64,000 bases of DNA, taken from positions 1 to 64,000 of the forward strand of contig CALESY010000153.1 in assembly GCA_937919945.1 (NCBI GenBank), read 5' to 3'. This DNA comes from an uncultured Chitinophagaceae bacterium (GTDB taxonomy: Bacteria > Bacteroidota > Bacteroidia > Chitinophagales > Chitinophagaceae). The notes below the pieces were generated by a model. The model did no database searches, had not been told where the DNA came from, and was given only the letters and a program-made list of their open reading frames with translations. Positions 8,609-17,140 of the stretch are shown piece after piece. The translations under genes were made by a program, and so were the position numbers. The stretch's first letter is position 1. The number at the start of each line of letters is the position of its first letter.

Positions 8609-9052
8609 CTATCTTCTTGCTGCAAAAAAGTCTTTCATCAGTTGAGCACATTCATCCGCAAGTATGCCGTGCACCAGTTCTGTCTTTGGATGGAACGGCG
8701 AGTTATCGCCGGTGATGCGCGCATAGCCATTTTTTACATCGCTTGCGCCGAATACTACACGCCCTATTTTGCTCCAGTACAATGCACCACTGCACATCAG
8801 GCAGGGTTCAAGTGTTACGTACAATGTAGCATCTGGTAGGTATTTACTTCCCAACTGGTTGAATGCCGCTGTTAATGCAATCATCTCTGCATGTGCAGTG
8901 CTATCGTTCAGTTGCTCTACCTGATTATGCCCGCGCGATATGATTTTATTACCCCACACCACTACTGCACCCACCGGTATTTCACCCGCATCAAAAGCCA
9001 GCTTTGCCTGTCTCAACGCCTCGCGCATAAAATATTCATCATCAAACATCAT
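8609..9052 (-). CDS. tadA: tRNA adenosine(34) deaminase
   Basis: This 147-residue zinc-dependent deaminase converts adenosine 34 to inosine in the tRNA-Arg anticodon. The zinc and proton-shuttle motif HAE is at 54-56 and PCLMC at 83-87. Paralogous guanine or cytosine deaminases share these motifs, but length and the surrounding residues (TLEPCLMCSGALYWSKI) favour TadA. It is followed without gap by the Rieske gene and preceded by dtd. Confidence 0.9.
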   Translation of the reverse strand: MMFDDEYFMREALRQAKLAFDAGEIPVGAVVVWGNKIISRGHNQVEQLNDSTAHAEMIALTAAFNQLGSKYLPDATLYVTLEPCLMCSGALYWSKIGRVVFGASDVKNGYARITGDNSPFHPKTELVHGILADECAQLMKDFFAARR

Positions 9053-9083
9053 AACAAAAAGCCTCCTTTAGGGGGTGAGGGTT

Positions 9084-9536
9084 CTATTCTTTGTTTTTAG
9101 TGTCCATTAATATTGTTACAGGTCCATCATTTACCAAAGCAACCTTCATATCTGCTCCAAAAGTACCTGTTGCCACAGGCTTATTTATCATTTGCGACAG
9201 TTGTCTGATAAAATGCTCATACAGGGGTATTGCCTGTTCGGGGCGTGCTGCTCTTATAAACGATGGGCGATTACCTTTTTTGTAAGACGCATGTAGTGTA
9301 AACTGGCTTACAACCAATACCTCTCCACTAATATCCTGCAAGCATTTATTCATCAGTCCTGCCTCGTCTGCAAAAACACGTAGCTGTGCAATCTTTCCAC
9401 AGAGCCATTCCGCATCTTCTTCATTATCGGCAGCCTCTATACCAAGTAATACCATAAACCCCAAACCAATGGCAGACTTCACTTCTCCATTGATAGTAAC
9501 ACTTGCTGAAGATACTCTTTGAATGACTGCACGCAT
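9084..9536 (-). CDS. dtd: D-aminoacyl-tRNA deacylase
   Basis: This 150-residue enzyme hydrolyses D-aminoacyl-tRNA and keeps D-amino acids out of proteins. The active-site motif SQFTL is near 79-83 and the Gly-cisPro-containing NDGPVT near the C-terminus. The start was taken at MRAVIQRV (9536), the usual family N-terminus, rather than three codons upstream. It is divergent from mnmE and heads the tadA group. Confidence 0.93.
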   Translation of the reverse strand: MRAVIQRVSSASVTINGEVKSAIGLGFMVLLGIEAADNEEDAEWLCGKIAQLRVFADEAGLMNKCLQDISGEVLVVSQFTLHASYKKGNRPSFIRAARPEQAIPLYEHFIRQLSQMINKPVATGTFGADMKVALVNDGPVTILMDTKNKE

Positions 9537-9594
9537 GAAATACAAAATTGCTGATTTTGTGCGAATAAGTACCTATTGCCTAATCTTATACTGC

Positions 9595-9628
9595 TTTTAG
9601 CTTTTGACTTTTTACTTTTGACTTTGAA
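9595..9628 (+). repeat. Short TTTTGACTTTT-type intergenic repeat before mnmE
   Basis: The stretch before mnmE is a run of near-identical units (CTTTTGACTTTTTACTTTTG) resembling the repeats between the nuo genes. It contains TACTTTTG (9613-9620), which also matches the -7 consensus, nine bases before the ATG. Confidence 0.4.
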
Positions 9629-10981
9629 ATGTACAATATAAATGAAACAATCGTAGCCTTAGCCACACCACCGGGTGTAGGTGCAATCGGTGTCATACGC
9701 CTGAGTGGGAATAAAGCTATTGAAATAACAGATACTATTTTCAAAGGCAAGAAACTGGCCAACCAGCCATCGCATACATTGCATTTTGGCAAAATAATGC
9801 AGGGCGATACTGTGCTTGACGAAGTAGTTGTAAGCCTGTACAAAGCACCTAAAAGCTATACGGGCGAAGATGTGGTGGAGATAAGCGGACACGGCAGCCA
9901 ATACATTCTGGAGCAAATCATCAATCTGTGCATTGCCAACGGAGCGCATATGGCAAAAGCAGGAGAGTTTACACAACGTGCATTTCTGCATGGCAAACTC
10001 GACTTAGCACAGGCAGAGGCGGTGGCAGATTTGATAGCAGCTCAGTCGGGTGCTGCACAACAAGCAGCTATGCATAATTTGCGTGGGGGCTTCAGCGAAG
10101 AGCTGAAACTGATGCGTGAGCAACTGATACAATTCAGCGCGTTGATAGAATTAGAGCTCGACTTCAGCCAGGAAGATGTAGAGTTTGCAGACCGTACACA
10201 GTTCTACCAACTGATAAATAATATAAATACTACGGCAGGCAAACTGGCAGATTCTTTCCGCCTCGGTAATGTAATACGCAATGGTGTAAGTGTAGCCATC
10301 ATTGGCAAACCCAATGCAGGTAAGAGTACGCTACTGAATGCACTGCTGAATGAAGAACGCGCGATAGTGAGTGATATTGCAGGTACAACACGTGATACCA
10401 TTGAAGAAACGCTCAACATCAACGGTATCCTCTTCCGCCTGATAGATACGGCAGGCATTCGTGAACATACAGCCGATGTGATAGAAAGCATTGGTGTACA
10501 ACGTAGTATGGATACCATGAAACGTGCTGATGTAGTTGTGTATCTATACGATGTAAACACAACAACACAAGCAGAGATAAACGAGCAGGTAGCATTATTT
10601 GAAAAAGAAAACATCAAATACCTGTTGGTAGGTAATAAAATAGACACCTATACCAACACGAAGCAAAACGATGTTATTTACATATCTGCCAAAAACAAAG
10701 ACAATGTAAATGCATTAAAACAAGCTTTGTATAAACTGGTAGTAGATGGCGATATAAATACGGAAAGCACCATCATCACCAATGCCAGACACTATGCATC
10801 ACTACAGGAAGTGTTGAAATCGGTTGCCGATATACGTGCCGGACTCGACAATCACGTTGCCAGCGATTTGATAGCCCTCGACATCCGCCGTTGCCTCTTT
10901 TACCTTGGCGAGATAACAGGCGAAGTAACCACAGAAGATAAACTAGATTATATTTTCAGTAAGTTCTGTATCGGAAAGTGA
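9629..10981 (+). CDS. mnmE: tRNA uridine-5-carboxymethylaminomethyl modification GTPase MnmE
   Basis: This 450-residue GTPase works with MnmG to modify U34 of certain tRNAs. It has an N-terminal formyl-THF-binding domain (1-115), a helical domain and an inserted G domain with GKPNAGKST (about 226-234), DTAGIRE and NKID. The C-terminal FCIGK carries the conserved Cys. All motifs and the length are typical. Confidence 0.97.
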   Translation: MYNINETIVALATPPGVGAIGVIRLSGNKAIEITDTIFKGKKLANQPSHTLHFGKIMQGDTVLDEVVVSLYKAPKSYTGEDVVEISGHGSQYILEQIINLCIANGAHMAKAGEFTQRAFLHGKLDLAQAEAVADLIAAQSGAAQQAAMHNLRGGFSEELKLMREQLIQFSALIELELDFSQEDVEFADRTQFYQLINNINTTAGKLADSFRLGNVIRNGVSVAIIGKPNAGKSTLLNALLNEERAIVSDIAGTTRDTIEETLNINGILFRLIDTAGIREHTADVIESIGVQRSMDTMKRADVVVYLYDVNTTTQAEINEQVALFEKENIKYLLVGNKIDTYTNTKQNDVIYISAKNKDNVNALKQALYKLVVDGDINTESTIITNARHYASLQEVLKSVADIRAGLDNHVASDLIALDIRRCLFYLGEITGEVTTEDKLDYIFSKFCIGK

Positions 10982-10997
10982 AGTATATATAAAAATA

Positions 10998-11020
10998 AAC
11001 GCCCCGCAATGCAGGGCGTT
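10998..11020. terminator. Bidirectional terminator between mnmE and the DUF4783 gene
   Basis: AACGCCC (10998-11004) pairs with GGGCGTT (11014-11020). T-runs follow on both strands (TTTTC on plus, TTTATTTTTA on minus), which suits two convergent genes. Confidence 0.8.
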
Positions 11021-11025
11021 TTCAG

Positions 11026-11415
11026 TTATTTTTCAAAACGTACCTCTCGCAGTACGTAGGCTTCATCTTTCAGCTTCATAACAAGATACACCTGATATGT
11101 TCCGTTAGTGGTAGTAAGTGTGCCGATAGCATATTTGGCATTTTGCCCTGAAGGACCACCTTGCTTTACGGTAAATTCTTTAACCTGATTTTTGATAAAG
11201 AAATCTTTAAGCACTATTTCTGCCTGTGCTTTGCTGTAAATAGATTGATTACTGTTGATAGTAATAACTACATTATTATCAAAAAATTTGGCTATCGCCG
11301 TAACATTGCCTGTTCGGATGCCATTAGTCACGTCTTCTAATGCCTGTGCATTTGCTGCAAGCATTATAAAAAAAGACAGTATGGTTAAAATAGTTCGTTT
11401 GTAAAATTTCTTCAT
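11026..11415 (-). CDS. Exported DUF4783 protein (NTF2-like fold)
   Basis: This 129-residue protein has a signal peptide (about 1-24, ending NAQA) and a small alpha/beta domain typical of DUF4783, a Bacteroidota family with an NTF2-like fold and unknown function. The start was taken at MKKFYKRT (11415); a Met five codons upstream is possible. It shares a terminator with mnmE. Confidence 0.8.
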   Translation of the reverse strand: MKKFYKRTILTILSFFIMLAANAQALEDVTNGIRTGNVTAIAKFFDNNVVITINSNQSIYSKAQAEIVLKDFFIKNQVKEFTVKQGGPSGQNAKYAIGTLTTTNGTYQVYLVMKLKDEAYVLREVRFEK

Positions 11416-11441
11416 CAGCAAACCCCTCATATTCAGTTTAA

Positions 11442-11499
11442 CAAGTTATCCACAACAAAAAACTTGCCAAACTTGTCAAAATTTTAACTTTTGAGTTAA
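11442..11499. promoter_or_regulatory. DnaA-box-like site with AACTTG repeats
   Basis: A perfect TTATCCACA (11446-11454) lies inside an inverted repeat CAAGTT/AACTTG (11442-11447, 11461-11466), with a further AACTTG at 11470 and an inverted TTAACT/AGTTAA (11484-11499). It sits upstream of the DUF4783 gene. Function unknown; a single box is not enough for an origin. Confidence 0.3.
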
Positions 11500-11581
11500 A
11501 AAGATACTAAAGATAGGGATTACCATTGAAAATATCAATAGGTTTTATTTATTGTTAGGTATTCTAATAGCCAACATATTG

Positions 11582-12613
11582 TCATTTTGCAAATGCACTA
11601 CTATACCCCTCAATCGTATCTTTCAAGTGATCATCATAAATGCGTTGGGCAACGGATAATGAGGCAGTATCGCCTGTATGCAGGAGGTCTGCATATAGCA
11701 AAATAGGCGGCGAAATATTGCTGCGAAAACCATCATAGTTCCAGAATTTGTGATATATGGTAATATAGCCTTCCGGGTCGCGCATCAGCCGGTAATGGTT
11801 AATAAGGTCGTTACGGCTTTCAGTAGTATATATTACCAGATTGTGCGGGCGTAGCTGTCCCGTCAGCAAATGTGCACCTGCTTCAGCACCCCACATGGTT
11901 TTACGGTTTTCAAGCGGTACACGCCGCCATGTTTCGTGGTCTTGCTGGTTGATGAAGCGAAACGTACCTATCTCTATCGATGGCTTTAGTAGTTGCTCAT
12001 AACCCGCTACCCATTTATCCAACAATTGTTTTTTGTTGCGCAGCTTCAATTCGCCCGTAGGGGTTTCGTACAGGTAGCCAGCATCACGCAGAGCATTCAT
12101 CACATTGGTAACATTACCGAGGCTGGTAGCTGTCAGCGCAGATAGCTCCCGGTATGGCAGGGTTACAAATCGTTCGCTCATCAGCAGGTGAAACAGCACT
12201 TTTAACCCTGCTTTGGTAAAAGCTCTATTGGTACGCCCCTTGTACAGGTTCACCGCTTTGTTACTATCCACCCATATAAACAGTTCGTCTTGTTGTATAG
12301 ATATATTACCGTTAGCTTCCAGATAAGGTATGTGCTGCTTGCGCAGTGCCTCCTTTACGTCGGGGTATATTTTACCGCCAATTACCATCAGGGGTTGTTT
12401 CTTTTGGGCAAGGTCCAGCAGGTAGGGTATATGCCTTGTTCGCAATTCTTGCCTTGTTTCTGTTTTGAAACGGAGCGTCCTGTCGCGGGCATAAAGACTT
12501 ATTTCCATGTCCTCACCCTCATTTAATACATATTTCCACATACCTTGAAACAATGGGTTGGCTTCGAGGCTATCCAAAGCCATGTGGATGATTCTCAATT
12601 CTGTTGCGTTCAT
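11582..12613 (-). CDS. AbiEi-type antitoxin/transcriptional regulator, without AbiEii partner
   Basis: This 343-residue protein resembles the Bacteroidota proteins annotated as type IV toxin-antitoxin AbiEi antitoxins. It has an N-terminal alpha/beta domain (about 1-120), a winged-helix segment (about 130-205, including FTKAGLKVLFHLLM and TATSLGNVTNVMNAL), and a C-terminal domain beginning near LLKPSIEIGTFRF. In true AbiE systems AbiEi represses its own operon and blocks the nucleotidyltransferase toxin AbiEii. No nucleotidyltransferase lies beside this gene; the next genes are DUF4783 and M28 peptidase. It may be a stand-alone DNA-binding regulator. Confidence 0.7.
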   Translation of the reverse strand: MNATELRIIHMALDSLEANPLFQGMWKYVLNEGEDMEISLYARDRTLRFKTETRQELRTRHIPYLLDLAQKKQPLMVIGGKIYPDVKEALRKQHIPYLEANGNISIQQDELFIWVDSNKAVNLYKGRTNRAFTKAGLKVLFHLLMSERFVTLPYRELSALTATSLGNVTNVMNALRDAGYLYETPTGELKLRNKKQLLDKWVAGYEQLLKPSIEIGTFRFINQQDHETWRRVPLENRKTMWGAEAGAHLLTGQLRPHNLVIYTTESRNDLINHYRLMRDPEGYITIYHKFWNYDGFRSNISPPILLYADLLHTGDTASLSVAQRIYDDHLKDTIEGYSSAFAK

Positions 12614-12795
12614 ACAAGAGGCTACCGTTCACAAATCGTGGACGATGATATATAAAATTAATAAAGAATGTAGGGTATTAGCAAACTATTATCGAGCATT
12701 TTTTAAAATATAACATCGCATAGCTATCAGATTAAATTTTGAATAGGCACAATCCTTATTTTTGGCGGGCAAATCAATTTACAAGGACTTTGTTT

Positions 12796-14094
12796 ATGAG
12801 AATAGTACGATGCGTTTTATTAATGAACTTATTCCTTTTTGCAACGGCCGCGAAAGCACAAGATGAAAAGCGGTTTTTAAAATACCACATCCAAAGGTTG
12901 TCCTCATCGTCTATGCATGGCAGGGGGTATGTATTTAAGGGCGGTGAAAAAGCAGCCAAACACATCAGCAATCATTTTCGTGCTATCGGGCTCAAGTCTT
13001 TCGACAAAGACAGCAGCTATTATCAACCCTACTTCTTCCCTATCAATACCTTTCCGGGAGATGTACTGATGAAGATTAATAAAACAGTGCTGGTGCCTGG
13101 TGAGGATTTTATTACTGATGCTGCCTGCAGCAGTTATATTACTGACGGCACCATCAAGCTGAAACATATAGACCTGAAAAATGTAAAAGACTCCGTAAAG
13201 TGGCGCGATGTGCTGAAACGAGTAGCCAACCCGGAACATGGATACTACCTGAAAAATGTTGATACGGTTATTAAATACTTTGGATACAACACCCGCAGCT
13301 TTCCGAAAGCCTTCCCAAAAGGATTATTTATACTACCTAAAACTGGCAAAATGATTTGGTATGCCAGTACCGATAATGTACCCGCTACATTGGTTACCGT
13401 GCAAGACAGTGTCTTGCCCAAGCGTCCGCGCAAAGCAGCCGTGCGCATAGAGGCTAAAATGAACCCGAACTACAAAGCGCAGAATGTGATAGGCTATGTA
13501 CAGGGTACAGAACAGCCTGATAGCTTTATAGTGTTCAGCGCACATTACGACCATCTGGGGCAAATGGGCAGGCAGGCGATATTCCCCGGTGCGCATGATA
13601 ATGCAAGCGGTACAGCCATGGTTATGTATCTGGCACAATACTTTGCAGCGCATCCTCAAAAATATTCCGTAGCGTTTATGCTGTTTAGTGGCGAGGAAGC
13701 AGGCTTGCTGGGTTCTGAGCATTATGTGAATTATCCTTTGTTTCCGCTTGAAAAAATACGCTTTCTGGTAAACCTCGATATGACGGGCGATGCTACCAAT
13801 GGTATTACGATGGTGAATGCATATGCCAATAATACGGAGTACTCTTTGATGGATAAAATAAACGGACTGAAAGGCTACATACCTAAAATCAATAAAAGAG
13901 AACAAACCCGCAACAGCGACCACTGGCCGTTTTGCGATGCAGGTGTGAAAGGTATATTTATATACAGCAATGGTACGAAGCCTTATTATCATGATGTATT
14001 TGATGTGGCAAAAGAAATATCACTCGTAAATATTGACGGATTGGCAAAACTGCTGATAGGATTTACCGAGGGGCTGCAACAAAATACCCCCTAA
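12796..14094 (+). CDS. Exported M28-family zinc aminopeptidase
   Basis: This 432-residue protein has a signal peptide (about 1-22) and an M28 peptidase domain in its C-terminal half. The two-zinc ligands are visible in order: His in SAHYDHLG, Asp in GAHDNASG, Glu-Glu in SGEEAGLLGS, Asp in NLDMTGD and His in YYHDVFD. It should act in the periplasm or outside on peptide N-termini. The ATG at 12796 begins the signal peptide; an upstream TTG gives no better N-terminus. The peptide substrate is unknown. The M2 peptidase gene follows 57 bases on. Confidence 0.9.
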   Translation: MRIVRCVLLMNLFLFATAAKAQDEKRFLKYHIQRLSSSSMHGRGYVFKGGEKAAKHISNHFRAIGLKSFDKDSSYYQPYFFPINTFPGDVLMKINKTVLVPGEDFITDAACSSYITDGTIKLKHIDLKNVKDSVKWRDVLKRVANPEHGYYLKNVDTVIKYFGYNTRSFPKAFPKGLFILPKTGKMIWYASTDNVPATLVTVQDSVLPKRPRKAAVRIEAKMNPNYKAQNVIGYVQGTEQPDSFIVFSAHYDHLGQMGRQAIFPGAHDNASGTAMVMYLAQYFAAHPQKYSVAFMLFSGEEAGLLGSEHYVNYPLFPLEKIRFLVNLDMTGDATNGITMVNAYANNTEYSLMDKINGLKGYIPKINKREQTRNSDHWPFCDAGVKGIFIYSNGTKPYYHDVFDVAKEISLVNIDGLAKLLIGFTEGLQQNTP

Positions 14095-14151
14095 CATACC
14101 ACCCATCTTTACAAAACATATTGATACTTTTATATTCTTAAATAACAACGC

Positions 14152-15945
14152 ATGAAACAATATCTGGCAGCCATCTGCTTATCTGCTACAATGCTATTAT
14201 CCTGCAACGGAAATAACGATGCGGTGCAAAAAGAAGCGCAACAATTTCTTGACACCTATACTGCCGAATACGTGAAGCTATACTCCAATAGCAGCGAAGC
14301 ACAATGGAAATCGCAAACGGAAATAGTAGAGGGCGACTCTACCAATACCGCCAATGCAGCCAAAGCAGACGAGGCTATGGCAGCGTTTACAGGTAGCAAA
14401 GAGAATATAGAGCAGGCTAAAAAATACCTTGCACAAAAAGATAAGCTTACTGCCATACAGGTAAAGCAACTGGAACTGATATTGTATGCCGCCGCCAACA
14501 ACCCGCAAACGATAGCAGATGTGGTGAAGCAACGCATCAAAGCAGAGAATGAGCAAACGCGCCAGCTATACAGCTTTCAGTATATGTACAATGGCAAGAA
14601 AGTAAGTACCAACGATTTGGATGCCACGCTGAAAAGTGAAAACGATTTGAACAAACGCCTTGCCGCATGGACATCCAGCAAAGAAGTTGGCACAACACTG
14701 AAAAGCGGATTGGTGAATCTGCGCAACCTACGCAACAAAACAGTACAGGAGCTTGGCTATAACGATTACTTCAGCTATCAGGTAAGCGACTATGGTATGA
14801 AGGCGGATGAGATGATGCAGACCATGGATAAACTGATGGAAGAACTGCGCCCGCTGTATCGCGAATTGCATACATGGATGCGCTATGAAATGGCTAAGAA
14901 ATATGGTGTGACAGATGTACCCGACTACCTGCCTGCACACTGGCTGCCCAACCGTTGGGGGCAAGACTGGAGCTCTGTTGTAAACGTAGAGGGCATAGAC
15001 CTTGATAAAATACTCGCCACAAAATCGAAAGAATGGATAGTGAAAGAGGGTGAGAAACTATACACCAGTATCGGCTTCCCTGCACTGCCCGAAACTTTTT
15101 GGCAGAAATCGAGCCTGTACCCGTACAGAGCAGATAGCAATGTGAAAAAGAACAACCACGCGTCTGCATGGCATATGAACCTGGGTACAGATGTGCGCAG
15201 CCTGATGAGTGTAGAACCCAATGCCGAATGGTGGGAAACTGCCAACCACGAGTTGGGGCATATCTATTACTACATGACCTATACCAACAACGATGTACCA
15301 CCACTATTGCGTGGCGGCGCCAACCGTGCGTATCACGAGGCTATAGGCACTATGATGGGGCTGGCAGCTATGCAAAAGCCATACCTTGCAGGGCGCGGGC
15401 TGATAGACGGTAATGTGAAGACAGACAGCATACAGGCATTGCTGAAAGAGGCACTCAACTCGGTGGTGTTTATCTTCTTCTCTTCAGGCACGATGAGCAA
15501 TTTTGAAAAAGCATTGTATGTAGATAACCTGCCCGAAAACCAATTCAACGCCAAGTGGTGGGAGCTGGCTAAGAAATACCAGGGCATAGTACCACCTACA
15601 GAGCGTGGTGAAACCTATTGCGATGCCGCTACCAAAACACACATCAACGACGACCCTGCACAGTATTACGACTATGCACTGTCTTACGTAATACTATACC
15701 AGCTACACAACCACATAGCTAAAAACATACTGAAGCAAGACCCGCGCGCTACCAACTACTACGGGCAAACCGCCATTGGCGACTTCCTGAAGAAGATAAC
15801 CTACCCCGGCGCATCCAAAGACTGGCGTACGGTACTGAAAGAAAGTACGGGCGATGAGCTGAATGCCAAAGCTATGCTGGAGTATTTTCAGCCATTGGTA
15901 AGCTGGCTGCAAGAACAGAACAAAGGCAGGAAGTATAGCCTGTAG
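14152..15945 (+). CDS. M2-family peptidyl-dipeptidase lipoprotein (ACE-like)
   Basis: This 597-residue zinc peptidase belongs to the angiotensin-converting enzyme family and should release dipeptides from peptide C-termini. HELGH at 366-370 gives two zinc ligands and the catalytic Glu; the third ligand is Glu396 in HEAIG. The N-terminus is a lipoprotein signal with lipobox LLSC, lipidated Cys18, so it is probably anchored in the outer or inner membrane facing the periplasm. Together with the M28 gene it may form a small peptide-degradation set. Confidence 0.9.
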   Translation: MKQYLAAICLSATMLLSCNGNNDAVQKEAQQFLDTYTAEYVKLYSNSSEAQWKSQTEIVEGDSTNTANAAKADEAMAAFTGSKENIEQAKKYLAQKDKLTAIQVKQLELILYAAANNPQTIADVVKQRIKAENEQTRQLYSFQYMYNGKKVSTNDLDATLKSENDLNKRLAAWTSSKEVGTTLKSGLVNLRNLRNKTVQELGYNDYFSYQVSDYGMKADEMMQTMDKLMEELRPLYRELHTWMRYEMAKKYGVTDVPDYLPAHWLPNRWGQDWSSVVNVEGIDLDKILATKSKEWIVKEGEKLYTSIGFPALPETFWQKSSLYPYRADSNVKKNNHASAWHMNLGTDVRSLMSVEPNAEWWETANHELGHIYYYMTYTNNDVPPLLRGGANRAYHEAIGTMMGLAAMQKPYLAGRGLIDGNVKTDSIQALLKEALNSVVFIFFSSGTMSNFEKALYVDNLPENQFNAKWWELAKKYQGIVPPTERGETYCDAATKTHINDDPAQYYDYALSYVILYQLHNHIAKNILKQDPRATNYYGQTAIGDFLKKITYPGASKDWRTVLKESTGDELNAKAMLEYFQPLVSWLQEQNKGRKYSL

Positions 15946-15956
15946 TTGCGCGATTA

Positions 15957-16046
15957 TTGTTGCAATTTGTTGCAGTATGCTGTGGTATAAAAACCGTAAC
16001 ATTGATAATCAATTATTTATGTGGCAGTTTGTTGCATTTTGTTGCA
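15957..16046. repeat. Phased TTGTTGCA direct repeats at the left end of the island
   Basis: TTGTTGCA occurs at 15957, 15967, 16029 and 16039, with a partial copy near 16050. Members of each pair are exactly 10 bases apart. The two pairs bracket the 15 bp repeat at 16001. One GTTGCA follows the right copy at 19801. The arrangement resembles protein-binding arm sites next to a recombination core, but no recombinase gene is present. Confidence 0.5.
16001..16015. repeat. Left copy of 15 bp direct repeat flanking the defence island
   Basis: ATTGATAATCAATTA here is identical to 19786-19800. The core ATTGAT-A-ATCAAT is a perfect odd palindrome. The two copies enclose all restriction-modification, vsr and MNT/HEPN genes. 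Confidence 0.6.
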
Positions 16047-16151
16047 AATCTGTTGCTTTGGGCAACATACCTGATACACAACAAAACACATGTGCTAATA
16101 CCGTTTTTATACAAAGAACTTCTATAGCAAATTTACGTAAAAAATATAATA

Positions 16152-17132
16152 CTAACCCGCAGTTTTATAGATAAATGACCTATGATATTCCAAATAGTTT
16201 TCACGACCCTCTATAGGTAACATAGCGTATTTTTTATCGGGTGATATATTTAACTTTGAACAAGTCATTTTTGATAACCATGGGGAAATCAACATTTTTT
16301 TGTCATTTGTAAAAGATATAAATCCTCTATCAAATAAAAAGTCAAAAGTAGGCGTAAACATAAAGCCATTTTTAGGGTCTATTTTTTCATGTTCTTCTGA
16401 TTTTACCCAAGGTTTTATATGACTTGCAATTAACAGTCTGTCATCAGACACTAATGTAATTGGGCAAAAAGGACACTCATCTAATAGCGCTTTCCTGTAT
16501 TTACCCTGTCCTTCCCTAGCTCGTATTAATTGCTTTTTTTCTTCAGAGCTAATATTTTTATTTTCTATCTCTTCAACTTCTTTTTCAATTTCATTTGGGT
16601 GTTGTACATCATTAAAATAATCTACAAATAATCTCAAGTAATAGAAATATTCATTGTTTCTTTTTAGTTTAATTAATGATACGTACGTTATGTTTGGTAA
16701 AGATAATTCTCGAATTAATTTGTAATATTTACTGTCAGATTTTACATATATCCTGGGTCCTTCTATTTGGGTCTGCTCTATTAAATCAAAATATATTACC
16801 TCGTCTAAGTCTTTTATATTATTATATCTTATTTGCCATAAATTCGGCATATTTTCTTTATCACGGTATTCTTGTTCGGGTTTTTCATATTCTGACTTAC
16901 AATCTAATAAATATTGTATTAAATCGTTTTTAAGAATTATACATTTTAATATAAAACCATGATCACCAAAAAAGTTTCTTAACTCTACATTATCATTACC
17001 TATATAAAACTTAGCTTCGCCATTACCACCACCAATCTTATTGCTACGAACTACAAAAGAATCGGCTACAGTTATTTTTTCTTTAGTATCAACAATTGCA
17101 TAATTTTTCCTAGATACTACTATTGTATTCAT
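16152..17132 (-). CDS. HNH-family restriction endonuclease of a type II system
   Basis: This 326-residue protein has a C-terminal HNH nuclease module: CPFC (220-223), ASHIKP with His238, PKNG with Asn255, and Asp264. This is the HNH_2-like arrangement found in several restriction enzymes. The first 210 residues, including a Glu/Lys-rich helix near 183-205, are not recognised and may hold DNA recognition. It starts eight bases after the C5 methyltransferase stop, so it is the natural cognate nuclease. AT-rich codon use sets it apart from the chromosomal genes around. The cut site cannot be predicted. Confidence 0.8.
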   Translation of the reverse strand: MNTIVVSRKNYAIVDTKEKITVADSFVVRSNKIGGGNGEAKFYIGNDNVELRNFFGDHGFILKCIILKNDLIQYLLDCKSEYEKPEQEYRDKENMPNLWQIRYNNIKDLDEVIYFDLIEQTQIEGPRIYVKSDSKYYKLIRELSLPNITYVSLIKLKRNNEYFYYLRLFVDYFNDVQHPNEIEKEVEEIENKNISSEEKKQLIRAREGQGKYRKALLDECPFCPITLVSDDRLLIASHIKPWVKSEEHEKIDPKNGFMFTPTFDFLFDRGFISFTNDKKMLISPWLSKMTCSKLNISPDKKYAMLPIEGRENYLEYHRSFIYKTAG

Positions 17133-17140
17133 AATATTAT

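Noticed and set aside
16676..16933. Plus-strand 85-residue frame within the HNH gene
   Set aside because: Shadow of an AT-rich gene; no start context and hydrophobic composition from AT-rich codons.
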